Source of the DNA: Takakia lepidozioides
Lineage: Eukaryota > Streptophyta > Takakiopsida > Takakiales > Takakiaceae
Length of the DNA: 64,000 nt
Assembly (NCBI GenBank): GCA_030704615.1
Contig: CM060732.1
Coordinates: 1,364,001-1,428,000, forward strand
Direction of reading: 5' to 3'
Both the position numbers and the translations under genes were made by a program. Below the pieces are notes generated by a model. That model saw nothing but the letters and a program-made list of their open reading frames with translations, was not told the origin of the DNA and searched no databases. Below, piece after piece: positions 44,386-55,900 of the stretch; positions within the stretch are counted from its first letter, which is position 1; each line of letters opens with the position of its first letter.

Positions 44386-46742
44386 GTGGTCCATACAATC
44401 CTAGGCGACCATCTTGCCTCACTTACCTCCCCGACTCAAGACCTGCCAGCCCTCTCTAAAAAATTCCCATTTTTATCCAACGACATCCTCTCTGCCACCC
44501 TAAAGGCAATAACCCCCTCCCTAGACTCACAGCTCCCCCCATGCCCCCATCCCCCCAACCCCTCCCACCCTCACCTACTCACTCAAATGCACCTACACCC
44601 CCCTCTCCCGACCCCTTCTCCTCCGCCTACAATCTAAATACCATCTCCTTTAACATCATTACCTGGAATGTCAGCTCTATGGCCACTAGTATACATAGCC
44701 TCATACATCTTCTCACAGACTCCATCTCCCCGCAGATTATTCTACTACAAGAAATTAAACTGCACACCAACCGCCCTAACAGCTCATACATAAACAAACT
44801 ACTCCCGACAGATTACTTCATGTATGACAACCCTTTGTCTGCTCCGCAATGCCTTAGGCGGCGCTCGGCCCCATACAGCCCCACCCGGGGAGGCGTTGCC
44901 ATTGGCATCTTACGTACCCATCACTCTCCCAGCACCACCACCAAGGTGAACGTCCCCATCCCTCTTCGCTCCCATCTCCAAATTATCCAACTTTATTTGC
45001 TTGCTCTTAACCCAATTACCATCATTCACCTATACATGCCCTCTCACACTGATGACCTCCAAGTTATCCAAGATATCCAAGATATTATGCTTGCGATTTC
45101 CAATACGATTACCCACCCTGATCAGCAGCATCACCACTACATTCTCGCTGGTGACTTCAACAGAGATATTGCCCTCTTTGGACACTCCTATAAAGGTTCC
45201 CACCAACCCCCATCCCCTTCCGATCACGGTTGGGCCAAGTTCACTCAATAACATCACTTTAGCTACATACTCGCAGATCACCACTACTCCAGGCAAGGTG
45301 GTCTCCACTACTCCTCCCTCAGCCTCCTTGACGGTTTCTATCTCAAGACCAGCACCGAGATCCCGTCCTATCTCCGCAGCCATATTCACATTGGCAACAT
45401 TTGTAACTCCGACCACTACCCAGTATCAATCTCTCTTCCCCCTTCCTTTGTTCCCTTCCGCCCCCTCCCTTCCATCCTTACCCCCCCTCCCCAACCCAGG
45501 ATCCTATCTCCATAACATCACAGCCTTCCAAAACCACTTCCAACCTATTGCCTCTATCATAACACAAAACCTCTCCCATATTCTCTTAGATACAAATCTC
45601 TCACAGGAACCGATAATACCTGGCTCGAATTAGCAGAGCTCACCCTCTCTTCCATCTTACTAGAAATGACCAAAAGCATTCTCGTCACATGTGCCGCTCC
45701 CCCGGACCTGCCCCAAACCTCCCGTTCTAAACAAAACGGGGGATATCTTACCCGTTCACAAAAGTGGGCCTGGACCTCCCACACCTATCACACTACGCAG
45801 AGCTCTCACCGTTATTTCTAACTCTTCCACCCTCCCACTACACAGAGACTGACGCTCTGATCCCCGTATCTCATGCCTAAACTCCTTGTCTGTCTGCAGC
45901 CCAATCATGCCCCCTCTCAACGACCCCTCCCACCTTCCTAGCTGGATTACTGCCCTCTCCAAGCTGGGGAGAGACGCTAAAAAAGCCGCCTACATTATTA
46001 CTAAACAAAAAGCCACGGCTGATCACAAAAGTTTTGTTTCATCATTTGGCCAATTACTACATGACCACCCCAAAAAAGCCCATAAAGCTATTTTCAACCC
46101 TACTCTAAACCCACCCATTGACTGCCTCAAACATAGATCCGGCCAACTGCTCACCACCCCTAATGACATAAAAAATGAAATATGGATTTAAGCCTCATCC
46201 TCCTATATTCCCACCACTACGAACTGCCTGCACCCTACCTTACACACCCCTGACTACGTGTGTAAAGTCCGCCACTACCCTTGGCACGATTTAGACGGCT
46301 TTTCATTGGAGAACCGTGGTTCTCCATAAGACCTCATCCATGACGCCTTCACTCTTGATATCTTTAAATCCTGCCTCAAAGCCCTTCCCAAAGCCAAAGC
46401 CCCTGGCCCCGAAACTATTACCAGAACCCTTACCAAGATGTTGTTCAACTATGGTGAACACCACCGCATTCTTAGCGACCCGCAAGAAGGCTTCTGCGCC
46501 AGACGTAGCACTACCAGACAAATACAATATGTGTTATCCGCCCTAAAGGACGCCAAACTCACAAAACAAGATATATATCTCCTATATATCGACTTCAAAA
46601 ATGCTTTCGGCTCCTTAGACCACCCGTGTCTACTCGCCATTATGACAGACCTAGGCTACCCAACAAACGCTATACAACTCATCGACAATATTTACACTAA
46701 CAGCTCCATGGAATATGCAGGCTCATATTATGGTTCCGCTTA
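44386..46742 (+). pseudogene. Decayed LINE (endonuclease and partial reverse transcriptase)
   Basis: A C-rich coding strand carries, with frameshifts, an apurinic-type endonuclease (ITWNVSS near 44660, LLQEIKLH, RGGVAIGI, LAGDFNRDI near 45150, and the SDHYPV block near 45410). It then has a linker and part of a reverse transcriptase (KAKAPGPE near 46390, DPQEGFCARRSTTRQIQ near 46480, YIDFKNAFGSLDH near 46590). Blocks between KAPGPE and DPQEGF are missing. The gene stops at about 46742, before the YADD block, where the gypsy element begins. Endonuclease plus this type of reverse transcriptase marks a non-LTR retrotransposon; the clade is not resolved. Confidence 0.75.
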
Positions 46743-46780
46743 GAGTTCAGTACGCGATCATCCTTGGGATTGGCCTCATC

Positions 46781-47950
46781 ATGGGGTCGGGCAAGCCGAA
46801 GCGAAAGCGGAACGGCCCAAAAGATGATGAACCCGGTGAGCCCGATGGGGGCGACGTGTCACCGAGGCGGCCGTTTGAGGAAGCGATGCATGTTTCCGAA
46901 AACGAGGCCGCTCAAGAGCGGGAGGAATCCGAGGAATCCTTGAGAGCTCCGACAAACCAAGAGATGCCTCCCATGCCGGCAACTTTTGGGAAGGGTTGTT
47001 GGCGCAGTTTGGCGGGACGTTGAGAGACGTGTTGAAGGCGGCTAATGCCACTTCCACTAAGGCAAAGTTTAAGGTGAAGCCTAAGGAACCCGGCACCTTC
47101 GAGGGCGTCCGAATTTGGAAGGCACTCAACACCTGGCTCCTGGAGCTAGAGCAGTACTTCCGGGCGGCCAAGTTGAGTGACGAGGATCGGGTGGAAGTGG
47201 CTCCCACCTATTTGAGGGGCTATGCTCAACAATGGTGGCAGAAACGCCTTCACGACCGAGGTCCAAGCCCGGAAACCTTGGACTGGAGTGGGTTCAAGGA
47301 ATTGATGAAGAGACAGTTTGTGCCCCTCAACGCGTCCTGGCTTGCCCGGGACAAGATGAGGAATTTGAAGCAAACAGATGACATTCGGGGGTATGTCCAG
47401 GCTTTCAATGCGTTGTTGCTCGAAGTCGCGGACATGGCAGAACCAGAAATGGTCTTCAACTTTGTGGCGGGACTGGCCCCATGGGCCAGACGGAAGTTGG
47501 AGGAGAAGCCACCCAAAGCTTTGAACGAGGCAATTGAGAGGGCTGAATGTTTCTCGGATGTCCCTAGGGGTGAGAGACAAGGCCGTATGGAGCTGAACCA
47601 CAAGAAGACCCGGCGGGAAGGTGACTCCTTCCGACCGGAAAAGAAGTGGGATAGGCCACGCGGCGACAATGGCACGTGAAAATCGAAGGGAGGGCCTTCA
47701 CACGTCAAGGCGGCACCCGGTGCTTCGAAAGGAAAAGCGGGTGGAGCGGCTTATGGCGGACAGAAGGCGACCTTTGATGGAGTGTGTTTCAATTGCGGGG
47801 AGCTCGGGCACATGGCCAAGAAGTGCACGAAGCCCCGGCAATTGAACATGACTCGGGCGACCACGGAGCTGTCGGAAGATACCATCAGTCGCTTGGTGGA
47901 AGCGGTGGTCGCCAGGACTTGCAAGATAGGCAAATTTTCTTGTGAGTTGT
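46781..47950 (+). pseudogene. gag: gag of gypsy element 1
   Basis: It starts MGSGKPKRKRNG at 46781. The capsid region reads FEGVRIWKALNTWLLELEQY and RGYAQQWWQKRL. A CCHC zinc knuckle CFNCGELGHMAKKC lies at 47785-47826, the usual nucleic-acid-binding end of gag. A one-base deletion near 46980 (compare element 2) shifts the frame. A TGA at 47677 replaces a tryptophan codon kept in element 2, and a TAG near 47953 replaces CAG. Inactive as it stands. Confidence 0.85.
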
Positions 47951-50900
47951 ATTAGGAAACTGGCGCCTTACGTAAAGAGAGTCAGTTATTGTTCGTGGAT
48001 GGGATAATATCCAGAACTAATGTGTCATTATTGGTGGACACAGGAGCGTCGCACTCCTTCATGACACCGGCAACGGCACAAAAGCTGGGACTCCCGACGA
48101 GTGACGTGGGGGCCTCTATTGAGGTGCGTTCTGCCAAAGGAGAACCACAGTTGGCAACAAGGTTGGCGTTTGATGTTCCTCTTCAACTGGGGAGTTGGGA
48201 GGGACGTGAGAACTTCACCATCTGCGAGATCGATGGAGTAGATCTCATTTGGGGATGACCTTTTTGAGCAAATCCGGAGCGGTCATAGATGGCCGCAAGA
48301 GAGTAGTCACGCTGCCATGTGGGAATGGTGGCGAGGTCTTACGAGTGTCGAAAACGCCCAAACCCGTGGGAGGGCGAATAAACCTTCTGTCAGCAAGGGA
48401 GTGGGCCGTGGAGGAGGCACACGAACCCCAGTTTTTGCTTTACATTAGAGAAGTGAAGGGAGAAGGCGATGGGGAGCCGAGCCCAGATTGGATCAAGGGG
48501 ATTTTGGAGAAATACCAGGATGTGATGCCGGAGGATTTACCAAGCGGCTTGCCACCGCGAAGAGGAGTTGACCACAAGATTGAGGTGATATCGGGAACGG
48601 AACCGCCTGCCAAGGCACCCTACCGGTTGAGCCACAGGGAGTTGGTCGAGCTGAAGACTCAGCTCAAGGATCTAATGTCAAAGGGGTACATCCGGCCGAG
48701 TAAGTCACCTTACGGAGCCCCGGTGCTATTCGCAGACAAGAAGGATGGGACGCTGCGGATGTGTGTCGATTACAGGGCTTTGAATAAGGTGACTATAAAA
48801 AACCGGTACCCTTTGCCAAGGATTGACGACCTCTTCGATCGGTTGGCAGGAGCGAAGTATTTCAGCCGGATCGACTTGCGCTCCGGCTATCATCAAATTC
48901 GGGTGGCGGAAGGAGATGAGGAGAAGACCGCGTGCAGGACAAGGTATGGTTCATATGAGTTCTTGGTGATGCCTTTTGGGCTCACCAATGCACCAGCGAC
49001 ATTTAGCACGCTGATGAACAACATTTTTCAGGAGTGGTTGGATGATTTTGTGATCGTGTACATCGACGACATCTTGGTGTACTCGAAAACAAAGGAGGAG
49101 CACCTGGAGCACCTCAAAAGGGTGTTCCAAAAATTGCGAGAAGGGAAGCTGTATGCCAAAGCTTCAAAGTGCGAATTCGGGGTCACGAAAGTGGAGTTCT
49201 TGGGGCATGTGCTTACACAGGATGGGATCAAAATGGATGACAGAAAGGTGAGGGCGATCTTGGACTGGGAGCCTCTGACTTCGGTCCTGGGAGTGCGATC
49301 CTTCCTAGGACTCGCCTCCTATTACCGGAAGTATGTGAGAAATTTCGCCAAGATCGCGGGGCCGTTGTCGGACCTTCTGTGTAAATCCAAAGTCTGGGTA
49401 TGGAATACATTTTGTGGCCAAGCTTTTGCTGAATTGAAGCAGCAGATGGCGGAAGCTGCAGTCTTGAAAATCCCGGAGTTCGATCGTCAATTTGAGATTC
49501 ATACAGATGCGTCGGACTTCGCGATTGGGGGTGTACTTATGCAAGATGGACGTCCAGTGGCTTACGAAGGTAAGAAACTGAATGAAGTGGAGCGACGGTG
49601 GCCGACGCACGAAAAAGAGATGAAGGCGGTGGTGCATTGCCTTGAGCTTTGGCGCCACTATGTTGGTTCCAACCCAGTGAAGGTGTTCACGGACAATGTC
49701 ACAGTGAAGTATTTTGCCACGAAGCCCAAGTTGTCCCCAAAACAACTTAGGTGGCAAGATACTTTGGCGGTGTTCCACATGGATATCCAGTACAAACCGG
49801 GACGGGACAATGTGGTGGCCGATGCTTTAAGTAGAAAAGCAGCAGCTCCTGTTGGTGTACAGGGGCGAGACGACACTCCAAAGGAAGATCCGGAAGGCTT
49901 GCCGAAAGGATGAGCTGGCGAAGTCCGTGATGCAGGACTTGAGGATAAGGGTTAAATCGCAATTCCATTTGCAAAATGGACTGCTCCGGTATAAGCAAAA
50001 ACGTCTCTATGTGCCAAAGGGAGGGATCAGAGATAGCCTCTTGAGAGAATGCCATGATAGCCCGCTTGCGGGCCACGGCGGAGCCAAGCGCACTGCGGCA
50101 CTCCTAAAGAAAGAGTATTTCTGGCCCAAACTGAGGGAGGAGGCAGAGGAGTATGTCAAGACATGCACCACATGCCAACAAAACCGGAGCGAGTACAAAA
50201 AGCAAGCGGGGCTGTTACAACCCTTGCCGATTCCAGAGGGGACTTGGGAAAGCGTCTCGATGGATTTCATGACTGCTATGCCGCTGTCAAAAGGATTCGA
50301 TGCAATCATGGTGGTGGTGAATAGGTTCAGTAAAATGGGCCATTTCATCCCCACCAAGGAGACGGCAACGGCGCAGGAGACAGGGCGACTTTACTTCGCC
50401 CACGTCTTAAAGCATCATGGAGTCCCAAAGGATATTGTCTCGGACCGCGATCCAAAGTTTACGAGTAAATTTTGGAGGGCACTTTGGAAGAAGATGGGGA
50501 CGAGGCTGAAGATGAGCACCGCCTTCCGACCTACGACCGACGGCCAAACAGAAAGAGTGAATTCCGTAGTGAAGCAGATCTTGCGGAATTACGTGTCGGC
50601 AGACCAAACAGATTGGGTGGAACACTTAGACGCGGCAGAGTTTTGTTATAATAACACAGAACACTCCGCAACGGGAGTTTCCCCTTTCGTATTGGTCTAT
50701 AGAAAAGCACCTCTGGTGCCGACAAGTTGGGCCGCCCCGGACGTTGAGGAACCGGCAGTAGCGGCGGTATTGGAGGAACGCGAGCGTTTGTGGAAGCTCG
50801 CAAAGTACAACATTGCCAAAGCTAGGAAATGGTATGAAAGGCAGGCGAATCGGAAGCGGAGGGAAGTGAATTTTGAGGCAGGTACAGAGGTCTGGTTGAA

Positions 50901-51327
50901 CATCAAGAATTTCCGACTACCTCCGGAAGTGAGTCCGAAGTTCGTACCTCTGTATGCGGGACCCTTTCGCATTCGGAAGGTTATGAATGAGGATGTGTAT
51001 GAATTGGAGCTGCCGGCAAACAGTAAGGTGCACCCAGTATTCCATGTATCCCTTTTGAAGCCTTACTTCAAAGATGAAGCGCGTCCGAATCGGCATCAAG
51101 TGTTGCGTCCACCACCTATGCTGTTGGATCATGAAAATGAACTTGAGTACGAGGTGGAGGCAATACTTAAGTCCAGGAGGTTCAGGAACCGAGAAATGGA
51201 GTATCTCGTCAAATGGAAGGGCTATCATCATGTGGAGGCATCTTGGGTGCGTGCCTCAGAAATGGGAAACGCATCCGAGGCGGTTGCAGCTTTCGAAGGG
51301 CGACCTCAAAAGCGGAAGAAGCGTTGA
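47951..51327 (+). pseudogene. pol: pol of gypsy element 1 with C-terminal chromodomain
   Basis: Order: aspartic protease (LLVDTGASHSF, catalytic triplet at 48037-48045), reverse transcriptase ([13 protein letters not shown] at 49059-49070), RNase H ([14 protein letters not shown]), integrase with HHCC zinc region (CTTCQQNR) and DDE core ([18 protein letters not shown]), then a chromodomain near the end (EYLVKWKGYHHVEASWV). The protease-RT-RNase H-integrase order and the chromodomain place it among Ty3/gypsy chromoviruses; the chromodomain is thought to steer integration to modified histones. One-base changes at about 48250 and 49845 split the frame in three (47989-48258, 48249-49913, 49852-51327). 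Confidence 0.9.
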
Positions 51328-52232
51328 TGGGGACATCAACCTTCGAGCGTGGGGGAGGAAATGCATGCTTAGCCCCGGCTTAGCTAGCTCAGGAATCCAA
51401 TTGCAAAAACTTGTATTGTACAAAATTTGCTTTAAATGAAATGTTTCAAAATGTTGTGCTTCCTATTTTGTTTGGAATGGCGATGCATGGTATGGTTGGC
51501 TAGTGTGTAGAAGGCATGCTAGCTTACAAAAGCGAGAGAGGTAAATTGGGTTAATCGTGTGTTTGCGCAGTGCCAAAATCGGGTGACTCCCATCCAAGGG
51601 GCAAGGAAACTTGCGCCTTCTTTGGGAGTTCACGTGCTAGTGCGCACCTGGCGCGTGCGCGTACTATAACTGCGCTACTGAGGGGGTTGCCTTGTAGTGC
51701 AGGCTAACGCGGAAGCTATGTGCTTCCGTTCACGTACTATAATCGTGTAGCCTCGGGACGAAGTCGTAGTGCAGCTTCGGCGTGTTCCCGTACCTCAGGC
51801 CAGCATTCTAAGGCGGACCCAATTGTAGTGATTGGGGCGCACGGTTGGTTCAAGGTTATCTTCCTAGTCAAAGAGGGTTCCAGGTGAACCCTTGCTCAAG
51901 GTGATGCCAAAAGCGGCATCATGAGCGATCGCAAGCAATGTTGTTGCAGTAAGGCGATTCGATCCTCGGGGAGGATCGTTCCTTGGCCTTGAAGTAGGCC
52001 AAGAAGAGTGCACTGGGAGGAGCTGGAGAGGCTCCACCCTTGGCCGAGACTTGGAGGAAGTCGGCCAAACTAGCTAGTGGAGAGTAGAGCCAAGTGTGGG
52101 ATTTGGTTCTTTGCCATGGGACGCCATGGTACGGAAACAAACTCCTTGATGTGGGACGCCACAACTTGGATGTTCGTTTCTACAAAATGGACAAGTCGAT
52201 GAGGACATCGACTCCCTGTTGGTAGGGGTGTG

Positions 52233-52961
52233 TGTCGCGGCCCTTTACCTTGAGGGCAGGGGGGGTCGGGACACATGAGGGGCTGCCCCTGTGGTAGGGG
52301 CAGCGGCAGCGATAGGTATGGGGGCTGAAGCACCCTTGAGTGCCCAAGGCACTCAGGGAAGCGGAGGCGCTCACTAGGTGGAGCCCCGCACACCGGGTTG
52401 CGGTGGGGGTGGCTCCACAAGGGGTGGTGGTAGCTTAGCGGGACTTAGTGGGGGTGGCATAGGACTCACCATGGGGGCGGAGACCTCGTGGTGGGAGTCG
52501 TGGGGAGTCTTGGGACTCATCACGGTCCATAGGGGCCGTGGTGAGTGGGCCAAGACTCACCGCGACTCATCACCGGGAGTCGAGGGTTTTCGTGGTGGTT
52601 CGCCATAAAATGGCATGGCTGGTTGTGAAACCCCCGCGGACAGCTACAGAAGTATATATAAGGGGAGTAGTGACCCCGAGAACGGTGCAAGCCCGTTGGT
52701 GACCAAAAACTAGTGAGTAAGCGAGCGAGCCGGAAAGCGACCAAAGAGTGGGGAGCTGTTCCGGACTGCCATCTACCAAAGGGAATTCTCCTAGTCCCAA
52801 ATAGGTGGAGGGTTTAGTGGGAAGCGAAGGGGGACCGTTATGTCCCGGTGAGCAGCCGAAGCTCCAAGTTGGCCCGGGCGGCCAGGTTGGGAGTCAGGCG
52901 CGCGCATCAAAGCGAGTAACTATGACTTGAAGGGGAGCTTACCAAAGTGAGGTGCGCGACA
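52233..52961 (+). repeat. 3' LTR of gypsy element 1
   Basis: 729 bp, starting TGTCGCGG and ending GCGCGACA. It is almost the same as the solo LTR at 16796-17522, including the TATATA box near 52656. Confidence 0.92.
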
Positions 52962-55900
52962 GCTCTTGCAATCCGTGCTCACAGCCGTGAAGAATTCCAT
53001 CATGGATTCGAAACCAAGGGTGTCTTTAGGCTCTGTACTGGGAGCCCTCTTCTTGGCTTTCCCCTTCTGCTCCTCCACAGATTTGTTGTGTGCCATCTTC
53101 TTCGCCCTGGCAGCCAGAGCGTCAAGGAAGCTCTCATTGACACATTGGATAATGGTTGGGGGTTCTAGCTTTGGCCTCTTCGGAAACGTCACCGCCGAAT
53201 ACCGCCGTGTAGGCTCGCCCTCAAATGCCAACTTCTTGGCAGAGCCAGTCCCAGACCGAACTGACTTGGGAATCCGGACGACCGGTGACTTGGTAGCAGC
53301 AGCAGTAGTCGCAGGACCTTGCACAAAGTCGTTGTTGGAGTCACTCCCTTGGGGCCCCTCCTGCGCCTCCTCTGGTGCCCCGGTGGTTTTTTGTTTTTTG
53401 GGGGTTACTATACTCCCCTGTTTCCGTGTCCTTTTCTTTTGTCCTTTATTCTTCTCATTCAATTTCTCTTGAATACCTGCCTGAGCAAGCTCTCGCCTCC
53501 TTTGGACCCAGCGGAGGCAGCGGAGCCCGGTTTCGTCGAGCCTCAGCATCCAGCTTCAATTGAAACTCGGATGGGTCGAGCGAACCGGGCGGAAGGTCCA
53601 CATACCAAGGGCAGTCGCGCAAATGTTCCAAATGCGACTCCTTCACGATAACGTCAGTGTACATGGAGTCAGCCCTAGGGTTCCTCCATGCGAGGAAGAA
53701 TGGCGGCTCGAAGGATAGATGTCCTTTCTCCAAAAGGGAGAACTTGCAGTTCTTGCATTCAAGAAACACACAGAATGAGGTCCCGGGAACGAGGTAAATT
53801 TTAGGGAATGAAAATGACTAGGCCCGGAATTGGAAATTCCGGTTTCGGTGCCTGCCACACTAGGGGCCCTGCACTGGAAAAACCGGCGCCATTTTCCCAG
53901 GTTGGGGCCGAATATGCCTAAGTCCCAGAACTCACTGCGCCCGGAACTGGAAAAATGGCGTCGAATTTCCTGTTTCGGTGCCTGCCTCTAAAGGGACTTA
54001 GCCATTTTTGGGGCCGTTCACTGGAAATTCGGCGCCATTTTCCCAGGTTGGGCCCAAAAATGGCTAAGTCCCAGAGCTGACTTTGCCCTGATCTGGAAAA
54101 ATGGCGCCGAATTTCCGGATTCAGTGCCAGCCACCCCATGTACCTAGCCATTTTCGGGGCCCTCAACTGGAAATTTGGCGCCATTTTCCCAAGTTGGGGC
54201 CGAGAATGGCTAAGTCCCAGATCTGACTGGGCCTGCAACTGGAAAAATGGCGCCAAATTTCCGGACTGAGTGCCAGGCACCCCCTGGACAGCCATCCCCC
54301 AGGGCCCGAATTTGGAAATTTGGCGCCATTTTTCCTAGGACCACAACTAATTTTCATGCGCCACATAGGGCCTCTTACATCCTGGAAATGTTAGGACTAA
54401 AAAGAAAGGCACAACGTATGTACCTGTACAGAAGGCGCATTGCCGCTTTGTCCGCGTTCAGCTGGTCGGTGAACTCGTGGCTCCGGCGGGCATGGGGTAT
54501 CTCTCGAAAGAATAGGTCGGTTTTGTAGAGCAGAAAGTACCTCGTCACATAGTCGCGTAGGCTCTCAGCTTCACCAGATATCTCCAGCTTGAACTGATGT
54601 GCTTGTGTGTCAAGTTGCTCTTGCACATTCGTCATCACCTGTGGAGATTCTCCATCAGACCGTTTTCCTCAAAAAATACAATAAATCCATCCGATACAAG
54701 AGTAGACGCCCCAAATGAAGCGTGGGAAAGTACCTGAAACCACCATGTCATGCGGTTCATCCACATGTCGAATGTGGGGTCAGACAGTTTGTCGGGTTTG
54801 GGGAAGCTCCACATGTCCCTTGTACTTTGGGAACCATTCCAGATTTGGAGCCACGGGGTCTGTCCAACCACCCAGCATATTAGTAAGCGCCAAACACCAC
54901 AGAAACGAATTGCTGCCATGACAATTTGGTTAAGAATGTATAACCTTTTCTATTGCATCCACACATGATGTGGCTAGACGATGCAGCTTCTCCAATGTCA
55001 TTGTGGGCTTCAGAGCGCGGGAGTAGTGCTTCCCCACCTCCACCAAAAAATCGGCACCAAGGGCGGGATCAGCTATGGCCACGTACTTTACCATCCGCGA
55101 CTTGTACTTGATGCGGGCCTTCGCCTCCGCAGCTTTGAGATACGATTCCAGTGCCGGGAGGGTTAGTTTCTTCTCCTCTGACTCGATGTAGAACCTCTGC
55201 GCATGTGCCAAATCCTGCTGAATTTTCGTCTGTCAAGAATGCGCACATAAGATTAGAGATCCTGCTCAACACTTTTTCTTCTATTGGGGGAGGAGAAACA
55301 GATTAGCTCAACAAAACAGTGAGGAGCTTTACCCGAAATATGTAGTCCACCATGGCGTCCATGCTCAGCCTATACCAGGTTCTGTCTGCCTTTGCCTCCG
55401 ACTTGCGCAGGAGGTCGGCACTGAGCGAATTGGCAAACTCTTGCACCCCCTGCTTCCCGACATCCTTCACTCGGAAGAGCATATGGACAAGTTGGTGGCA
55501 ATGAAGGCATTCTCAGTCACCCTGCAATGCCACATTTCCATTAAACAATACAAAAATGAGAATTTGCAACAAATATGACGATTGGCAATGAAATGACTGT
55601 TTCAAATTCAAAGTTCCAAAGCAAGAAGCATTGTAACTTACGAGTTGATGTCTGCCATTGCCGCTTTGAGAAGACTGCGATCTTTGGGCCCTGCCACCTT
55701 GAGCACAACACACTCCACGGCAAAATGCCAATCCAGGTCGTTGGGGTGGGCTTGGGCTATGTACTCCATCCATGCCAGGAGGTGATGATTGCCGTCCCAC
55801 ACGTAAAACATATTTCCGGACAAGTGCTGGAAAAGAGGATCAGTAGCAATCAATCTCTCGAACTCCTCATTTCGCCTTTGCCAATGGGGACCCCATTTGT

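Larger units (their letters stand above)
46743..52961 (+). mobile_element. Ty3/gypsy chromovirus element 1, 5'-truncated
   Basis: Internal sequence starts at about 46743, within a few bases of where the primer site would end, with no 5' LTR before it; the LINE abuts directly. Gag and pol follow, then a 900-bp 3' untranslated region, a G-rich polypurine-like stretch (GGTAGGGGTG) and a complete 3' LTR (52233-52961). It is closely similar to element 2 throughout. The 3' LTR ends inside an exon of copy C. Confidence 0.9.
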
